In this document: positions 44,038 to 52,366 of the stretch, piece by piece
Layout: each line of letters begins with the position of its first letter
Position numbering within the stretch: position 1 is the first letter of the stretch
From: Methylophaga thalassica MP
Lineage (GTDB): Bacteria; Pseudomonadota; Gammaproteobacteria; Nitrosococcales; Methylophagaceae
Length of the DNA stretch: 64,000 nt
Direction of reading: 5' to 3'
Assembly: GCF_000214595.1 (NCBI RefSeq)
Contig: NZ_AFIG01000002.1
Location: 82,860 to 146,859 of the forward strand
Position numbers and translations under genes: made by a program
The notes under the pieces: generated by a model
Told to the model about the DNA's origin: nothing
The model's database searches: none
What the model saw: only the letters and a program-made list of their open reading frames with translations

Positions 44038-44322
44038 ATGCAATTAGCACTCAATTTCGATCTCCTTCCCTTAGAGCCAGATGAATGGAATTTAACCCAA
44101 GAACTGGCCGAGGAGCTGCACGAAAAGTTCTATATTCGAAGCATTAAGTTATTGAGAGACTCTGTTAGAGGAGGTAAACAATGGCAAGAATTAATGTCCT
44201 GGATAGATGAACCTATCGTTAATGATAATCGCCCCTTTAGCTTTGCAACTTGTTGCAAGATGATAGGGATTGAAGATCCAGAAGCGAACCGCGAAACAAT
44301 TAAAAAATATTTAGCTATGTAA
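44038..44322 (+). CDS. Unknown protein after the nuclease
   Basis: 94 residues, acidic N-terminal half (LLPLEPDEWNLTQELAEELHEKF) and a helix-rich rest with FSFATCCKMIGIEDPEANRE, a shape like a small DNA-binding helix-turn-helix. GGAGGG precedes the ATG at 44038 by about ten bases. Fifteen bases separate it from the nuclease gene. No family recognised. Confidence 0.6.
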   Translation: MQLALNFDLLPLEPDEWNLTQELAEELHEKFYIRSIKLLRDSVRGGKQWQELMSWIDEPIVNDNRPFSFATCCKMIGIEDPEANRETIKKYLAM

Positions 44323-44339
44323 ATAGTTAGAAATCGTTT

Positions 44340-44407
44340 CACCCAAAGGGGTGGTTTTTACCACCGCCCCTTTAGGGGTAGTGGTATTTCAAATTAGGAG
44401 ATAACAC
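44340..44407 (+). promoter_or_regulatory. Leader with three competing hairpins before the AAA gene
   Basis: CACCC-AAAG-GGGTG, then AAAGGGGTGGT paired to ACCA...CCCCTTT (44345-44373), and CCCC-TTTA-GGGG use the same bases in different ways, so only some can form together. TTAGGAG follows, 7 bases from the ATG. The order of mutually exclusive stems is what attenuators or riboregulators show. Confidence 0.6.
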
Positions 44408-45424
44408 ATGAAAACGATGCAATACGATATCGGTTTAACATTCGGCATTGATGCTGCTGTAGGTCAATTCATCACTGGATATGAACCTGGTTCTCAGTAT
44501 GTTCCATCAGCTGAAGAAAATTATCGTTTTGACAAAAGTGTTTTACGAGACCTTATGGTCTGGTGGAACATGAACCTATCTGGAAACAATAAAGATGGCA
44601 TGTATTTGTTCGGACCTACTGGTGCGGGTAAATCAGCTGCTTTAGTCAACTTCTGTGCATTACTAAATATACCGATGTATGAAAAAACGATATATGAAGG
44701 GATGGAATTTGATGTTTTGATGGGGCGTACCGAAATCGTTGGTGGAGATACCGTATTTATGTATGGTGTTGTTCCACTGGCGATGGGTGCAGAAAATGAA
44801 CCTGGAATACTTGTGCTCAATGAGATTGACCGAGCAGATGATGCAGTCTTAACTGGATTATATGAAGTATTAGCAGGACGTCCCTTAGTTCTGGATGCGG
44901 CTGGCCATCATGTTGTAAAACCTGACAATGCATTTTGTTTTGCTGCCACAGGTAATACAAATATGGCTGGAGCCAGTGACGATTACAGTAATGCTAATAA
45001 GCAAGACTTAGCATTTGTTGATCGTTTCTGGAAAGTATCTGTGGGCTACCCAGAAAAAGAAGTGGAAATGACTATTCTGAAGTCTGTGGTACCGGATTTA
45101 TCTGACGAGTTGCAAGAAAAAATGATTGATGTTGCCAATGACATTCGATCTCTGCATACCGAAGGTGAAAATCGGATTCCATTAACCATGAGTACTCGAA
45201 CACTTTTACGCTGGGCTAACATGACTAAGGCTTATCATGGATTCAGTAGTGCAATAGATGTTTCACCTATTGCTTACGCAATGGATCGGGCTCTACTTAA
45301 TGTAGCTGACCGACCAACGCGAGCCGCTATCATCGAAGTTGCAGAATTACACATTGGTGATGCATGGGCTTCTGAAACTACAAAGGCAACATGGACTAAT
45401 GGAGGTAATCCACTCAATGACTGA
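44408..45424 (+). CDS. CobS/MoxR-type AAA ATPase
   Basis: 338 residues. Walker A GPTGAGKSA near residue 69, Walker B ILVLNEIDRAD near 137, sensor 1 FCFAATGNTN near 178, and the arginine region FVDRFWKVSVGYPEKE. This is the CobS-like MoxR branch of AAA proteins, which act as unfoldases or remodellers with a von Willebrand A-domain partner. The partner gene lies at 48854. There are no cobalamin genes around, so a cobaltochelatase role is improbable. It overlaps the next gene by eight bases. Confidence 0.9.
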   Translation: MKTMQYDIGLTFGIDAAVGQFITGYEPGSQYVPSAEENYRFDKSVLRDLMVWWNMNLSGNNKDGMYLFGPTGAGKSAALVNFCALLNIPMYEKTIYEGMEFDVLMGRTEIVGGDTVFMYGVVPLAMGAENEPGILVLNEIDRADDAVLTGLYEVLAGRPLVLDAAGHHVVKPDNAFCFAATGNTNMAGASDDYSNANKQDLAFVDRFWKVSVGYPEKEVEMTILKSVVPDLSDELQEKMIDVANDIRSLHTEGENRIPLTMSTRTLLRWANMTKAYHGFSSAIDVSPIAYAMDRALLNVADRPTRAAIIEVAELHIGDAWASETTKATWTNGGNPLND

Positions 45425-46208
45425 TTTATATGAGCTTTACCGAAAAGACAGCCCTAGTAGTCAAGGGACAAAAGACTGGGTAATCAAAGTCACAGCGTCA
45501 AACGAACTTACCGTGATGTTTGGTAAGACCGGCTCCAAGCTTCGCACTAGAGTACTTAAACTAGACAAAAATGTGGATGCCTGGAGTGAACAGCTGGAGC
45601 GTGTTAAACAAAAATTGAATGATGGCTATTCAAAGATTGGTAAAGCACGCATCGACGACAAAGGCAATGTCACGATGGCTCAAGATATCGAAGAGCAATC
45701 ATGGAGTATGTCGGAGATAGACCAAGCTGAAGTTGAAACCGCATTGAAATCACTTGTTGATGACATTGTGGCCTATAGCTTTGACAATGGCTTTAATGAA
45801 ATGCTGTTATCGGCTGAATATGACAGTAACCTGAAGGGATCCATCATCTCGTGTGATGGCTTACTGCCAAGTAGAGGATGGAAAATCATTAAAGATGATG
45901 GTTTAAACTTTCTAACAGACGGTAAGGTTATTGGTGGAGGAAAAATAGAAAGCTCATTACAGCTGTTGTTGTTAGTGGGATTATCTAAGAAGCTTCCTGA
46001 TGGCTCAATTTCAGCCGTAGCGTTCAAAGGACAGAACTCGCGGGATTTAATGCCAAGCAAACGAGGCTTACCCGCTGACTTTGCAGAAGCATTAGAGCTA
46101 CCGTCAAAGTATGTTCGTGAATTAGCACAGGCAATTGGTATTATTGCAAAGCCTGTACCCATTCTATCTAATGAGGATGTCAGTACGCCGGCAGCTATTT
46201 GTTTTTAA
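45417..46208 (+). CDS. WGR-like domain protein
   Basis: 263 residues from the ATG at 45417, which overlaps the AAA gene stop. Residues about 10-75 (SQGTKDWVIKVTASNELTVMFGKTGSKLRTRVLKL) follow the WGR domain, a small fold that binds nucleic acid ends, here without the exact WGR triplet (FGK instead). The remaining 190 residues have no motif I know. The gene ends just before a strong terminator. Confidence 0.65.
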   Translation: MTDLYELYRKDSPSSQGTKDWVIKVTASNELTVMFGKTGSKLRTRVLKLDKNVDAWSEQLERVKQKLNDGYSKIGKARIDDKGNVTMAQDIEEQSWSMSEIDQAEVETALKSLVDDIVAYSFDNGFNEMLLSAEYDSNLKGSIISCDGLLPSRGWKIIKDDGLNFLTDGKVIGGGKIESSLQLLLLVGLSKKLPDGSISAVAFKGQNSRDLMPSKRGLPADFAEALELPSKYVRELAQAIGIIAKPVPILSNEDVSTPAAICF

Positions 46209-46213
46209 CAGCC

Positions 46214-46245
46214 AAAAAAGCCGTCCCTTAGGGGCGGCTTTTTTT
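46214..46245 (+). terminator. Strong intrinsic terminator
   Basis: AAAAAAGCCGTCCC-TTAG-GGGCGGCTTTTTTT directly after the WGR-like gene. It ends the AAA transcript. Confidence 0.9.
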
Positions 46246-46263
46246 ATAACTAGCTTTCCACAA

Positions 46264-46275
46264 TATCCGGTTATT
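46264..46275. promoter_or_regulatory. Shared element TATCCGGTTATT, copy 2
   Basis: The word lies 19 bases after the terminator and 64 bases before the DUF1173 gene. A block of about 33 bases starting TTTATAAC and ending here is shared with the place after the terminator at 50729, with identical spacing. Confidence 0.5.
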
Positions 46276-46339
46276 TATTCAAATCAATCTCATAGCTCTA
46301 TAGAGTGCAATGTGAATTAGTCTAAATTAGGGTTAATGT

Positions 46340-47617
46340 ATGAATCCAATTCGCATTCGTTTTGACCAGGGCACTGCTTATACTCGTGATTGGTTAGCAG
46401 ACAATGAAGCAGAGGCTCAGAGAGTACTTGCGACATTCAAAACTCGAAATATCACTCCCCGCTGCGAGTGCAATGAAAAAATGCCGCCCATGTACATATC
46501 GCATAGGACAAGATATTTTCTTGCAAGAAATCCTGGCACCGGTTCACTTCATTCTCCTGAGTGTCCATCATTTGAAATGGAGACTGAAGATAGCGGCAGA
46601 ATCACATATGAAAATGATGTAATCAAAACAAAAAGTGATGGAACATTATCATTAAAGATCCTAGCGCCATTGGCTTATAAAAGGGTCGACAGAGCAGCTA
46701 AGGAGGAAAGTGATATTGATTCACTTGTTCCACCCAAGCCAAAGACACAGAGCTCAAAGCGTGATGCGATGTCTTTGTCTGGACTTCTCGCATTAATGTG
46801 GGAAGAAGCTGAGTTAAACAGATGGCACCCAGGATTTAATAAACGCCGGATCTGGGCGGTGGCCAGAAATCGTTTGTTGGATGTTGCACAACGAATCTAC
46901 ACAAAACGGACAAATATCGCTGATGTTATTTATATTCCGGAACATTTTAATGATGCTTCTAAAGAAGCAATTGATGAGCGAAGAAGGGCCGAATTTAGCC
47001 GGATTATGACTTCTACCAGTATTTCAACAAAGTACATGGTAGTCATAGGTGGGATTCGTAAAGTCAACATACAGCAGAACTCGATAGCCATTATGCTGAG
47101 ACATCAAAGTGATGCAGTGAAATACTGGGGAACCCAGCATGTTATGAAAAAAATGGAAAATAGCTTGGTGTTATCCATTCTGAATGATACCGATGATCCT
47201 AGACTGGTCTATACAATGATGGTGGTCAGTCGGGATAGCAATGATGTGCTCCACATACAAGATATTGGTTTTTTATTAGCTGATATTCACATGATCCCAA
47301 CCTACTTTGAGCAAGACAGATTAATGACTGAGAAACTTATCATGGAAGGTCATAAATTCATTAAAACAATGCGTTTTGATGGTTCAAAGAACACTGTCTA
47401 TCCGAATTATCTGCTAGTGGATAATCCTAACAAACCTACACCTATGGCAATATTCAGAACATTTGCTTCTGAGAATGAGATTGAGCAAAGGCACATAGCG
47501 ATAAGCAGATGGAAGAATAAGTATGGCCAATATTGGATTTGGGATATGGAAACACAAGGAGAAAGCGTACCTAACCTGACAAGCTTTACTTACTCAGATC
47601 ATCAATGGGAAGTGTAA
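46340..47617 (+). CDS. DUF1173-family protein
   Basis: 425 residues. The N-terminal block CECNEKMPPMYISHRTRYFLAR, followed by NPGTGSLHSPECPSFE matches the DUF1173 pattern (CxC...PMY...RxPGTGxxHxPxCxSYE), where four Cys/His residues may bind zinc. The family is found on conjugative plasmids and has no known role. The rest is a soluble mixed domain with a possible helix-turn-helix (SGLLALMWEEAELNRWHPG). It lies between a terminator and a structured leader, so it is expressed alone. Confidence 0.8.
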   Translation: MNPIRIRFDQGTAYTRDWLADNEAEAQRVLATFKTRNITPRCECNEKMPPMYISHRTRYFLARNPGTGSLHSPECPSFEMETEDSGRITYENDVIKTKSDGTLSLKILAPLAYKRVDRAAKEESDIDSLVPPKPKTQSSKRDAMSLSGLLALMWEEAELNRWHPGFNKRRIWAVARNRLLDVAQRIYTKRTNIADVIYIPEHFNDASKEAIDERRRAEFSRIMTSTSISTKYMVVIGGIRKVNIQQNSIAIMLRHQSDAVKYWGTQHVMKKMENSLVLSILNDTDDPRLVYTMMVVSRDSNDVLHIQDIGFLLADIHMIPTYFEQDRLMTEKLIMEGHKFIKTMRFDGSKNTVYPNYLLVDNPNKPTPMAIFRTFASENEIEQRHIAISRWKNKYGQYWIWDMETQGESVPNLTSFTYSDHQWEV

Positions 47618-47679
47618 GTCTAAATTTGTGAACTAGTAGTCTTGCATGCACGGGGGCATCGTAATAACATTCAATGAAC

Positions 47680-47834
47680 TAGGTTTCTGACTCGTCATTG
47701 AATTGATGAGTAAGAACTGGAACTGGCCCAGATAATTTAGCCAGTCTCAACTACCCGAATGGGAAATATTTTTTCCTCATTCGGGGGACTAGTATTTCTA
47801 TTCGGGTTTTTTCGTTTTAATAAGGAGAAACCTA
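47680..47834 (+). promoter_or_regulatory. Leader with alternative hairpins before the DUF3150 gene
   Basis: CCCGAATG (47754) can pair with CATTCGGG (47778) or with ATTCGGG (47800). The second choice runs into TTTTTT and looks like an intrinsic terminator placed 22 bases before the ATG. Upstream, ACTCGTCA/TGATGAGT and CTGGC/GCCAG form further hairpins. This is a good attenuator candidate. Confidence 0.6.
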
Positions 47835-48842
47835 ATGGAAGTATTAGATCAAACAGTTTGGATTCATATCAACTATCGTACATGGCAGGGCAAGAAAACT
47901 CTGACACGTGATGAATTAAAACGATATGCTGATCCAAGCAAGACCCCACCTGAAGACCTCATCACCCCTGGTACTAAAGCAATTGCTGATCCTGAGAAGC
48001 TGAAGCGCATTAACAGTTTAGGGAAACGCATTCATCGGGAATGTGAAAAAGTCTGTCTCAAAGCGTTTGGTGCTTATGGAACGTCGATCGAAGCTGGAGA
48101 AACATTACTAGCTAGATTGCAGGAATTAAAAGACGAGCATCACATGTTAATCAGCGAATATTTGGATAGCTATGAGCAATCCAATATTGAATGGATAAAT
48201 GATCATCCTCAATGGGAGGATTGGTTAAGAAATTCCATGATGAGTCGCGGAGAAATTGAGAATCGATTCAAGTTTGAATATCAAGCTTACAAAATCTCAA
48301 GTGGTGGCCAAGGAGCACTAATGAATGACGGTCTGATACAAGAGCAGAATGGCTTGTTAGGACAGTTGTTATTGGAAATCGAGAAGATGGCAAATGATGC
48401 GTGGGTTGCGTCCTATGAAAATAGAGACAAGACCGGTCAAAAAGCGTTATCGCCCATTCGCACGATATTGAACAAGCTCAAAACACTGAGCTATATCAGT
48501 AATAAAGTGAATGTACTCATTAAGCGAGTGAACGATGTTCTTAACTCGATGCCAAAATCCGGACCAATTGAAGGTGCCGATCTCTCATCGGTATGTGGAT
48601 TACTAAACTTATTGGGCTCGTCAAAACGCATGACGGACTTCATTAACCAGGTACCACAACATCAAAACGATGTGTTCGACCAAATTGAGGAAAATGATGA
48701 AGAAAACTTAATCCTTTCGGAACCGGCAGACACTGCCAGAAACGAAGAGTTTGAGTTTGATACTACTGAGGAATCAGAAGTTAACGTCAACACTCCCTCT
48801 ATCCCTAAACCAGTCGCGCAGCCAGCGCTATTTTGCTTCTAA
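47835..48842 (+). CDS. DUF3150-family protein
   Basis: 335 residues. WQGKKTLTRDELKRYADP, DLITPGTKAIADPEKLKRI and RECEKVCLKAFGAYGTS follow the DUF3150 pattern known from plasmids and phages, in which the gene nearly always stands beside CobS- and CobT-like genes, as here. Long helices fill the middle; the last 60 residues are acidic and disordered. Probably a linker or substrate recogniser for the AAA/VWA pair, but the function is not known. Confidence 0.8.
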   Translation: MEVLDQTVWIHINYRTWQGKKTLTRDELKRYADPSKTPPEDLITPGTKAIADPEKLKRINSLGKRIHRECEKVCLKAFGAYGTSIEAGETLLARLQELKDEHHMLISEYLDSYEQSNIEWINDHPQWEDWLRNSMMSRGEIENRFKFEYQAYKISSGGQGALMNDGLIQEQNGLLGQLLLEIEKMANDAWVASYENRDKTGQKALSPIRTILNKLKTLSYISNKVNVLIKRVNDVLNSMPKSGPIEGADLSSVCGLLNLLGSSKRMTDFINQVPQHQNDVFDQIEENDEENLILSEPADTARNEEFEFDTTEESEVNVNTPSIPKPVAQPALFCF

Positions 48843-48853
48843 AGGAGTAAGTT

Positions 48854-50692
48854 ATGAACCAATCAACTTTGGTTAAATCACTCCCCATTGTTGCAAAGGC
48901 ACTGGGGCGTAACATGGGTGTAAAAGTGGAACTGGATGCAAGTCATGCCTGGACAGATGGTAATGTTATTTATTTACCTTCTCTGCCTTTGCAAGATCCT
49001 GGAGTTGAAACACTAGGTCTTGGCTATATCATCCATGAAGCAGGTCATATACGTTACAGTGATTTCAGTATTGATTACGCAGAGTTCTCTCCTATTGTGA
49101 GAAAGCTAATTGGAATCATGGAAGATATCAGAATGGAGAAATGCATAATCCGGGATTATCCGGGGGCATACAAAAAGCTTTCGAACTTAGTTCGAAAGCT
49201 TGTTCAGGATGATTTCTTCCAAACTGTTACTACTGATAGTTCACCTGCTGCAACATTATGCGGTTATGTGTTACACAAAGGGCGTTCGAAAATGCTTGGT
49301 CAAACAGCTTTAAATGACCATGCAAAGAACTCTCAAGCTTTTCTCGAAAGTGTAATGACACCACTATCTATGACGCGGATTAATAGTGTTATGGCTAGAT
49401 TGTCAGCTGCAAAGAATGAAGGTGATGTCGTTAAGTTGGCTCAAGAGATTGCCCAAATTCTTGAAGAGGAAAGTAATCGCACCACACCACCTCAAAACAG
49501 TGATCAAAGTCAGCAGAAACAAGCCGGCAATGATTCACAAGATCAAGACATACAAACTGATGATAGCCAATCAACCGGTGAGTCAGAAGAAGGTCTAGAT
49601 CAAGGGGACGATGATACACATGACGATCATGGTGATACACCATCAAGTCAAAGTGACGAATCAGATGACTTTTTATCAGGTTTAAGCACATCGTCCAACG
49701 ACGACATATCAGACGATAACGGTGACGCCAGTAATGGTTATTCATCCAGTTCTGTTGGAGAAATGTCACAAGAAGAGTTTGATACGGCCTTGCAGTTCAT
49801 GAAAGACATTCTGGCAACAACAGAGAGTGACTCAAGTGACTTGCCAGGTGATATTAGTGATGCATTTGAACACCTCGTTGAAAATGAGATTAAAGAGGCG
49901 GCAAACCAGCGTGGTAACTATGCTGTTAGTTTGGCTCCAACTCAGATTGCAAATCTAACATCACCGGGCGACCACCAACAGGCACTTGATGAAGCACAAG
50001 CAGCTACTGCTGCATTGCGTTCCAGACTGGTCCAATTGGTTCAAGCCCAAACTAAAGTGAAGCGAAAGACTTCACGGAATGGGCGTAGGCTGAATGATCG
50101 AAAGTTGCATCGAATAAAAGCAGGTAATTTATCGGTGTTTAAATCGACAAGTCGAAAGAAAGCAGTTAATACAACAGTGCAAGTACTACTCGACAAGTCT
50201 TACTCAATGGAAGATGACATGTCTATTGCTGCATACGTTACATTGTCACTGACGGCTGCGATGAAGAAAATACCACATTTGTCAGTAGGATCAGCAATGT
50301 TTCCAGGTTATCTGGATAGCTCTGTAACCGTCTTAACAAGACAAAATCAGACTATGGACCAAACTGCGGGTTATTACCCATTGGTTCAAGCAGAAGGAAG
50401 TACTCCATTACTTCCTGCACTGATCTGGTCTGGAGATAACCTCTTTGCCCAAAAAGAAGAACGAAAAATACTTTTTGTGGTAACTGATGGTGTTCCAGAT
50501 GATATGCAAGACTGTATCGAGTTAGTTTACAACTTGAGACAGGGTGGTATTGAGGTGTATGGCATTGGCATCAATGTAGATAGAAAAATGATGTCACTGT
50601 TATTTGGTAAAGAGCATGTCTCTATAGAACATGTGGGAGAGCTTGCGGAAGCGACATTCTCACTACTAGAAAAGACAGTACTCGCTGCCTAA
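48854..50692 (+). CDS. CobT-like VWA protein with HExxH-like site
   Basis: 612 residues. An N-terminal domain holds YIIHEAGHIRY near residue 61 and EDIRMEKCI, a zinc-peptidase-like pair of motifs (HEAGH plus a downstream Glu). An acidic low-complexity region (about 215-310) follows, then a von Willebrand A domain with VLLDKSYSM (DxSxS near 448), a Thr in GSTPLLPAL and a VVTDGVPDD end, so the metal-ion site is complete. With the AAA at 44408 it forms a MoxR/VWA-type pair. Whether the HEAGH part is an active protease is unknown. Confidence 0.85.
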   Translation: MNQSTLVKSLPIVAKALGRNMGVKVELDASHAWTDGNVIYLPSLPLQDPGVETLGLGYIIHEAGHIRYSDFSIDYAEFSPIVRKLIGIMEDIRMEKCIIRDYPGAYKKLSNLVRKLVQDDFFQTVTTDSSPAATLCGYVLHKGRSKMLGQTALNDHAKNSQAFLESVMTPLSMTRINSVMARLSAAKNEGDVVKLAQEIAQILEEESNRTTPPQNSDQSQQKQAGNDSQDQDIQTDDSQSTGESEEGLDQGDDDTHDDHGDTPSSQSDESDDFLSGLSTSSNDDISDDNGDASNGYSSSSVGEMSQEEFDTALQFMKDILATTESDSSDLPGDISDAFEHLVENEIKEAANQRGNYAVSLAPTQIANLTSPGDHQQALDEAQAATAALRSRLVQLVQAQTKVKRKTSRNGRRLNDRKLHRIKAGNLSVFKSTSRKKAVNTTVQVLLDKSYSMEDDMSIAAYVTLSLTAAMKKIPHLSVGSAMFPGYLDSSVTVLTRQNQTMDQTAGYYPLVQAEGSTPLLPALIWSGDNLFAQKEERKILFVVTDGVPDDMQDCIELVYNLRQGGIEVYGIGINVDRKMMSLLFGKEHVSIEHVGELAEATFSLLEKTVLAA

Positions 50693-50728
50693 CTAGATAT
50701 TGCCTTTAAGCTATACCTATCAATCATT

Positions 50729-50753
50729 AAGCCCCTTTTTGGGGCTTTTTTTT
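50729..50753 (+). terminator. Strong intrinsic terminator
   Basis: AAGCCCC-TTTTT-GGGGCTTTTTTTT just after the CobT-like gene. Confidence 0.9.
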
Positions 50754-50771
50754 ATAACCAGCTCAGACCAA

Positions 50772-50783
50772 TATCCGGTTATT
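50772..50783. promoter_or_regulatory. Shared element TATCCGGTTATT, copy 3
   Basis: Lies 18 bases after the terminator and 38 before the first gene of the pilus operon. The block from TTTATAAC to here matches that at 46243-46275 with the same length, so it is a conserved operon-start element. Confidence 0.5.
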
Positions 50784-50795
50784 CGTTGAGGCTAG

Positions 50796-50815
50796 GCATT
50801 AAACCTTTTTTAATG
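50796..50815 (+). repeat. Hairpin in front of the pilus operon
   Basis: GCATTAAA-CCTT-TTTAATGC, a perfect 8-base-pair stem, ends six bases before the ATG at 50822. No normal ribosome binding site lies in the short gap, so the hairpin may control the start. Confidence 0.5.
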
Positions 50816-50821
50816 CGAGCC

Positions 50822-51247
50822 ATGAAGAAAAACACTAAAGGATTTATTTCAGCAACCAAGATTGCTCAGCGTAGCTTCTGTGAAAAGCAGCTTGTGCTTG
50901 ATCAGCAATATGGTCGTCATGAAACAGATGTTCAAAGACAACGTCGAGAAAGAGGTGAAGAAGAACATCTTAGACATCATCTCGAAGCACAGCGATATGG
51001 TTCGAGACGAGATAGCCGCTGTTTCATTGCAACTGAGCTCTATGGACCATTAGCTAAAGAGACGGAGCAGCTAAGGCAGTTTCGAGACAGCTTTCTCATA
51101 AACCGAATTTGGGGACACCTTTTTATTAGTGCCTACTATGAGCTGTCACCAAGCATTGTTCGTTTAATTCAGGCTTACCCTTTTGTCAGATCATTAATAA
51201 AGCCTTTCATCAATTGGATTGTAAAAAAGGTGAGTAGAAATGGCTGA
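50822..51247 (+). CDS. N-terminal half of a Cas4-like protein fused to a CFI-box domain
   Basis: 141 residues. The start GFISATKIAQRSFCEKQLVLDQQYG then RERGEEEHLRHH follows the N-terminus of Cas4-like nucleases: the first Fe-S cysteine and the GxxxH helix. The catalytic core is missing. Instead a CFI-box C-terminal domain follows (SRCFIATELYGPLAKE, RQFRDSFL, YYELSPSIVRLI), with two hydrophobic helices that could meet the membrane. The next gene, overlapping by eight bases, has what is missing here. Start uncertain: ATG 50822, or 50813. Confidence 0.65.
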   Translation: MKKNTKGFISATKIAQRSFCEKQLVLDQQYGRHETDVQRQRRERGEEEHLRHHLEAQRYGSRRDSRCFIATELYGPLAKETEQLRQFRDSFLINRIWGHLFISAYYELSPSIVRLIQAYPFVRSLIKPFINWIVKKVSRNG

Positions 51248-51806
51248 AGCATTTTATGGGGTAATAGTCGTTTTATTAATTCTTTCTCTGTATGGGATTG
51301 ATGCTAGAAGACGTGAAAAACGCCGTAGATTTATTCTCAAAGAGAATATGCCAAGAGAATTATCTCAGGCTCGTCTTATTCACTCAGAACACTACATAAG
51401 CACACTTTTGCCCCGGAAAATGCACGGCACTCTTGATCAGCTCTATAGAGTGATTTCAGGACAACACGTTCTTGTAGATAGTAAAACCCGAGCTAAACAC
51501 CGTGTTTATTTTAAAGATATTGTTCAGGTTTCCACTTACAAGGTGATTCTATCCCGTAACGGTATGAATATCGCTGATTATGCTTATTTCAGGGTAGTAA
51601 CGCCTGACGGTGTCGAGTACATCAAACAAAACCTGCTTTCCGAGCACGACGTCATCAATGAGTTCGACAGAACTGATGCACTCATAAAAGGGAAAGCATC
51701 ACCATCTAACGCCAAACACAAATCAATGTGCATTAGCTGCCCCCAACAAATTAATTGTGACGACTGGCAGTTTTCAAGCCGCCAAATATCTAAGGAGACA
51801 CAATGA
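51240..51806 (+). CDS. Membrane-anchored Cas4-like nuclease core
   Basis: 188 residues. One N-terminal helix (about 4-20) anchors it with the rest in the cytoplasm (RRREKRRR after the helix). Then the PD-(D/E)XK core: HGTLDQLYRV with the Asp, VLVDSKTR as the DxK motif and IVQVSTYKVIL as the QxxxY helix. CISCPQQINC near the end supplies three cysteines. The first cysteine and the GxxxH helix are found in the preceding gene, so the two may assemble into one Fe-S nuclease. AAGGTGA precedes the ATG. First position in a pilus operon is unusual for such an enzyme. Confidence 0.7.
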   Translation: MAEAFYGVIVVLLILSLYGIDARRREKRRRFILKENMPRELSQARLIHSEHYISTLLPRKMHGTLDQLYRVISGQHVLVDSKTRAKHRVYFKDIVQVSTYKVILSRNGMNIADYAYFRVVTPDGVEYIKQNLLSEHDVINEFDRTDALIKGKASPSNAKHKSMCISCPQQINCDDWQFSSRQISKETQ

Positions 51807-52366
51807 AAGCCCAGATGCTTTTAATACCACTACTAATCTCAGCTGCGTCACCGATCCACGCAGATATTCTTACACCTACTGAGAATAGTGCCTCTTATGC
51901 AGATAAAAGACTGAGGTATACAGCCAAGCTTGAGAAAACGGCACAGAATGAAAAGCTAAAAGAGAATCAACCTCAGGAGCTAAAGACTGCCAACTCTAAA
52001 GAACGTTTCTTGGTACCCAAGATGCCAAGTACAAGAAATGGTGATGTTCCTTCAGTATCACCTGAAAATGCTACAAAAGTTAAGCAGATTAGTGATCTCC
52101 CTTTACGTGAGCTTAACGAATCGTTGCAAATATCATTTAGGGACAAAAATCTTCCTTCTAGTATCCGCTCACTAACTCCACCAGGTTGGGTAGTAGATCT
52201 TCAAATAGACAAAAGCCTTTATGAAACCAAAGTGAGCTTTAGTGGTGAAACTACATACCAGCAAGCATTAAAAGACATCTTGGAACCACAAGGCCTCACT
52301 TTCTTGGCTTACCGAAACATGAAGCCTAAACCACTTATTGTTGTTACCCATGGAGGCAAGAAATGA
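51803..52366 (+). CDS. Pilus biogenesis protein with TcpQ-type C-terminal domain
   Basis: 187 residues. Signal peptide (cleavage after IHA near residue 20), a polar linker of about 80 residues, and a C-terminal domain (LTPPGWVVDLQIDKSLYETKVSFSG split by QQALKDILEPQGLTFLAYRN) in the style of the TcpQ/PilL C-terminal domain, which binds the pilus secretin. It overlaps its neighbours on both sides by four bases. Probably plays the PilL role of R64-type pili. Confidence 0.75.
   Translation: MKAQMLLIPLLISAASPIHADILTPTENSASYADKRLRYTAKLEKTAQNEKLKENQPQELKTANSKERFLVPKMPSTRNGDVPSVSPENATKVKQISDLPLRELNESLQISFRDKNLPSSIRSLTPPGWVVDLQIDKSLYETKVSFSGETTYQQALKDILEPQGLTFLAYRNMKPKPLIVVTHGGKK

Noticed and set aside
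44408-50692. CobS- and CobT-like genes as part of vitamin B12 synthesis
   Set aside because: No cobN or other cobalamin genes are in the window, and the DUF3150/DUF1173 setting is typical of plasmids.
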